Positions 62,385 through 64,000 of a stretch of DNA of 64,000 nt are shown here, piece by piece; position 1 is the first letter of the stretch, and every line of letters begins with the position of its first letter. A program made the position numbers and the translations under genes. Where the stretch lies: assembly GCF_000429005.1 (NCBI RefSeq), contig NZ_AUBA01000013.1, forward strand, positions 1-64,000, read 5' to 3'. The stretch comes from Novosphingobium acidiphilum DSM 19966. Lineage in GTDB: Bacteria > Pseudomonadota > Alphaproteobacteria > Sphingomonadales > Sphingomonadaceae. The notes under the pieces were generated by a model that saw only the letters and a program-made list of their open reading frames with translations, did no database searches and was not told the origin of the DNA.

Positions 62385-64000
62385 TCAGTACACGCGCGCC
62401 TTTGGCTTGATATACGTGGCATCGTCGGTCAGCGTGTATTCGTGGACCGGGCGATAATCGATGCGGACTTCGCCGCCCTGCCCGCCCCAGCCGTTGAACC
62501 AGGTGGCGGTGTGCTTCATCCAGTTGGCATCGTCGCGATTGGGGAAATCCTCGTGCGCGTGGGCGCCGCGGCTTTCCTTGCGGTTGAATGCGCTGTGCAT
62601 GGTGACCGCGGCCTGGCTGATCAGGTTGTCCAGCTCAAGCGTTTCCACCAGATCCGAATTCCAGATCAGCGAACGGTCGGACACCCCGATGTCCTGCATC
62701 TGTTCGTAGATCGCCGCCAGCTTGACTTTGCCTTCGGCCATCAGTTCGTCGGTACGGAACACCGCGGCGTGCTGGCTCATTGCGCGCTGCATTTCGGTGC
62801 GGATCTTGGCCGTGGGCGAACCGCCCTTGGCATTGCGGAAATGATCGAGCCGCGACAGCGCCAGATCGGCGCTGTCTGCGGGCAGTGCCGCATGCGCGGT
62901 GCCCGGTTTGATCAGTTCCTTCAGGCGCAAGCCGGTGGCGCGGCCAAACACGACGAGGTCGATCAGCGAATTCGAGCCCAGACGGTTTGCGCCATGGACC
63001 GACACGCACGCCGCCTCACCCACGGCAAACAGCCCGGGCACGATCGTTTCGGGATTGCCATCGGGCCCGATCGTCATGACTTCGCCATGATAATTGGCCG
63101 GGATCCCGCCCATGTTGTAGTGCACGGTTGGCACCACGGGCAGCGGCTGGCGCGTCAGGTCGACACCGGCAAAGATCTTGCCCGATTCGGTGATGCCTGG
63201 CAGGCGTTCGCCCAGCACCTTGGGATCAATGTGATCGAGGTGCAGATAGATGTGGTCCTTGTGCGGGCCAACACCGCGGCCTTCACGGATTTCCAGCGCC
63301 ATTGAGCGCGAAACGACATCGCGGCTGGCCAGATCCTTGGCCGAGGGGGCATAGCGTTCCATGAACCGCTCGCCCTCGGAATTGGTCAGATAGCCGCCTT
63401 CGCCGCGCGCACCTTCGGTGATCAGCACGCCCGCACCATAGATGCCGGTGGGGTGGAACTGCACGAATTCCATATCCTGCAACGGCAGGCCCGCGCGCAG
63501 CACCATGCCGCCGCCATCGCCGGTGCAGGTATGCGCCGACGTTGCGGTGAAATAGCTGCGGCCATAGCCGCCTGTGGCCAGCACGACCGAATGCGAACGG
63601 AACCGGTGGATCGACCCGTCATCCATGCACAGCGCGATCACGCCCCGGCACGCGCCATTTTCCATGATCAGGTCAATGGCGAAATATTCGATGAAGAAGT
63701 CGGCGTCGTACTTCAGCGATTGCTGGTACAAGGCGTGCAGCATGGCATGGCCGGTGCGATCGGCCGCGGCGCAGGTGCGCTGCACCGGGGGGCCTTCGCC
63801 CATGTTCTGCATGTGGCCGCCGAACGGACGCTGATAGATCGTGCCATCGGCATTGCGGCTGAACGGAACGCCTGCGTGTTCCAGTTCATAGACCGCGGCG
63901 GGCGCTTCGCGCACCATGTATTCGATCGCGTCCTGATCGCCCAGCCAGTCCGACCCCTTGACGGTGTCGTACATGTGCCATTGCCAGTGATCGGGCGTGT
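62385..64000 (-). CDS. sdhA: Succinate dehydrogenase flavoprotein subunit (N-terminus beyond the window)
   Basis: Complex II catalytic subunit that oxidises succinate to fumarate with covalently bound FAD. About 538 residues are visible; the first 60-70, including the FAD-linking His, lie past the right edge. The frame is open to the edge (HWQWHMYDTVKGSDWLGDQD). Seen are FVQFHPTGIYGAGVLITEGARGEGG-type catalytic stretches, GGIPANYHGEV, GEAACVSVHGANRLGSNSL and the C-terminal KESRGAHAHEDFPNRDD. It is followed by its own terminator rather than by sdhB. Confidence 0.97.
   Translation of the reverse strand, partial: TPDHWQWHMYDTVKGSDWLGDQDAIEYMVREAPAAVYELEHAGVPFSRNADGTIYQRPFGGHMQNMGEGPPVQRTCAAADRTGHAMLHALYQQSLKYDADFFIEYFAIDLIMENGACRGVIALCMDDGSIHRFRSHSVVLATGGYGRSYFTATSAHTCTGDGGGMVLRAGLPLQDMEFVQFHPTGIYGAGVLITEGARGEGGYLTNSEGERFMERYAPSAKDLASRDVVSRSMALEIREGRGVGPHKDHIYLHLDHIDPKVLGERLPGITESGKIFAGVDLTRQPLPVVPTVHYNMGGIPANYHGEVMTIGPDGNPETIVPGLFAVGEAACVSVHGANRLGSNSLIDLVVFGRATGLRLKELIKPGTAHAALPADSADLALSRLDHFRNAKGGSPTAKIRTEMQRAMSQHAAVFRTDELMAEGKVKLAAIYEQMQDIGVSDRSLIWNSDLVETLELDNLISQAAVTMHSAFNRKESRGAHAHEDFPNRDDANWMKHTATWFNGWGGQGGEVRIDYRPVHEYTLTDDATYIKPKARVY

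Overview
This is high-GC alphaproteobacterial chromosome, and the gene content points to the Sphingomonadales (a Novosphingobium- or Sphingomonas-like organism). Supporting signs are a C4-type 5-aminolevulinate synthase, a large TonB-dependent receptor with an N-terminal signal peptide, ETF-ubiquinone oxidoreductase, an ornithine decarboxylase / carboxy(nor)spermidine polyamine route, and a ferredoxin-type 2-oxoacid oxidoreductase. The family assignment is an inference from proteins. No rRNA or tRNA gene was seen to confirm it.

Layout. The left edge holds the 5' part of an IS256-family transposase whose probable terminal repeat lies about 70 bp from the stop codon of topA. From 0.4 to 5.7 kb lie topA, dprA and plsY (minus strand) and the divergent murI. 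hemA and the TonB receptor follow, then a nitroreductase. From 11.2 to 16.3 kb is a polyamine block: ornithine decarboxylase, a serine hydrolase, carboxy(nor)spermidine decarboxylase and its dehydrogenase. Next are a threonine dehydratase-like enzyme and two tandem MAPEG membrane proteins. A tightly packed minus-strand run from 18.3 to 26.6 kb holds an RNA methyltransferase, nnr, a lipoprotein, ilvD, an N-formylglutamate amidohydrolase-like gene, ispE and ETF-QO.

From 26.7 to 30.4 kb are plus-strand genes: a uracil-DNA glycosylase-like protein, a lytic transglycosylase, moaB and an rraB-like gene. They end at a strong bidirectional terminator that also serves a convergent autotransporter (30.5-33.0 kb). 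After an AT-rich gap come a PA0069-type radical SAM gene, an AMP-dependent ligase, dnaE, glutathione peroxidase, lolD and lolC/E. A MASE1-GGDEF cyclase, purF, an SDR and a PilZ protein follow. From 46.7 to 51.1 kb are a photolyase and korB/korA, separated by a cluster of small palindromes.

From 51.4 to 58.5 kb are an esterase and rppH, a low-complexity protein, a TPR protein, an RsmB-type methyltransferase, guaB and an M28 peptidase. The last 5 kb is the least understood. It holds an exported protein of unknown function, a small exported protein with two polyhistidine tracts, another unknown protein, a GNAT acetyltransferase and a PhnA-like protein. The window ends inside sdhA, which carries its own rho-independent terminator.

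Most of the window is housekeeping: nucleotide, haem, isoprenoid, branched-chain amino acid and cell-wall metabolism, DNA replication and repair, and lipoprotein export. Many starts are fixed by 4-bp ATGA or GTGA overlaps. I see no CRISPR array, prophage, defence island or secondary-metabolite cluster. The most unusual material is the polyhistidine protein and its unknown neighbours, a palindromic element shared between an intergenic gap and the rsmB coding sequence, the repeat-bearing autotransporter, and the three-enzyme polyamine block.
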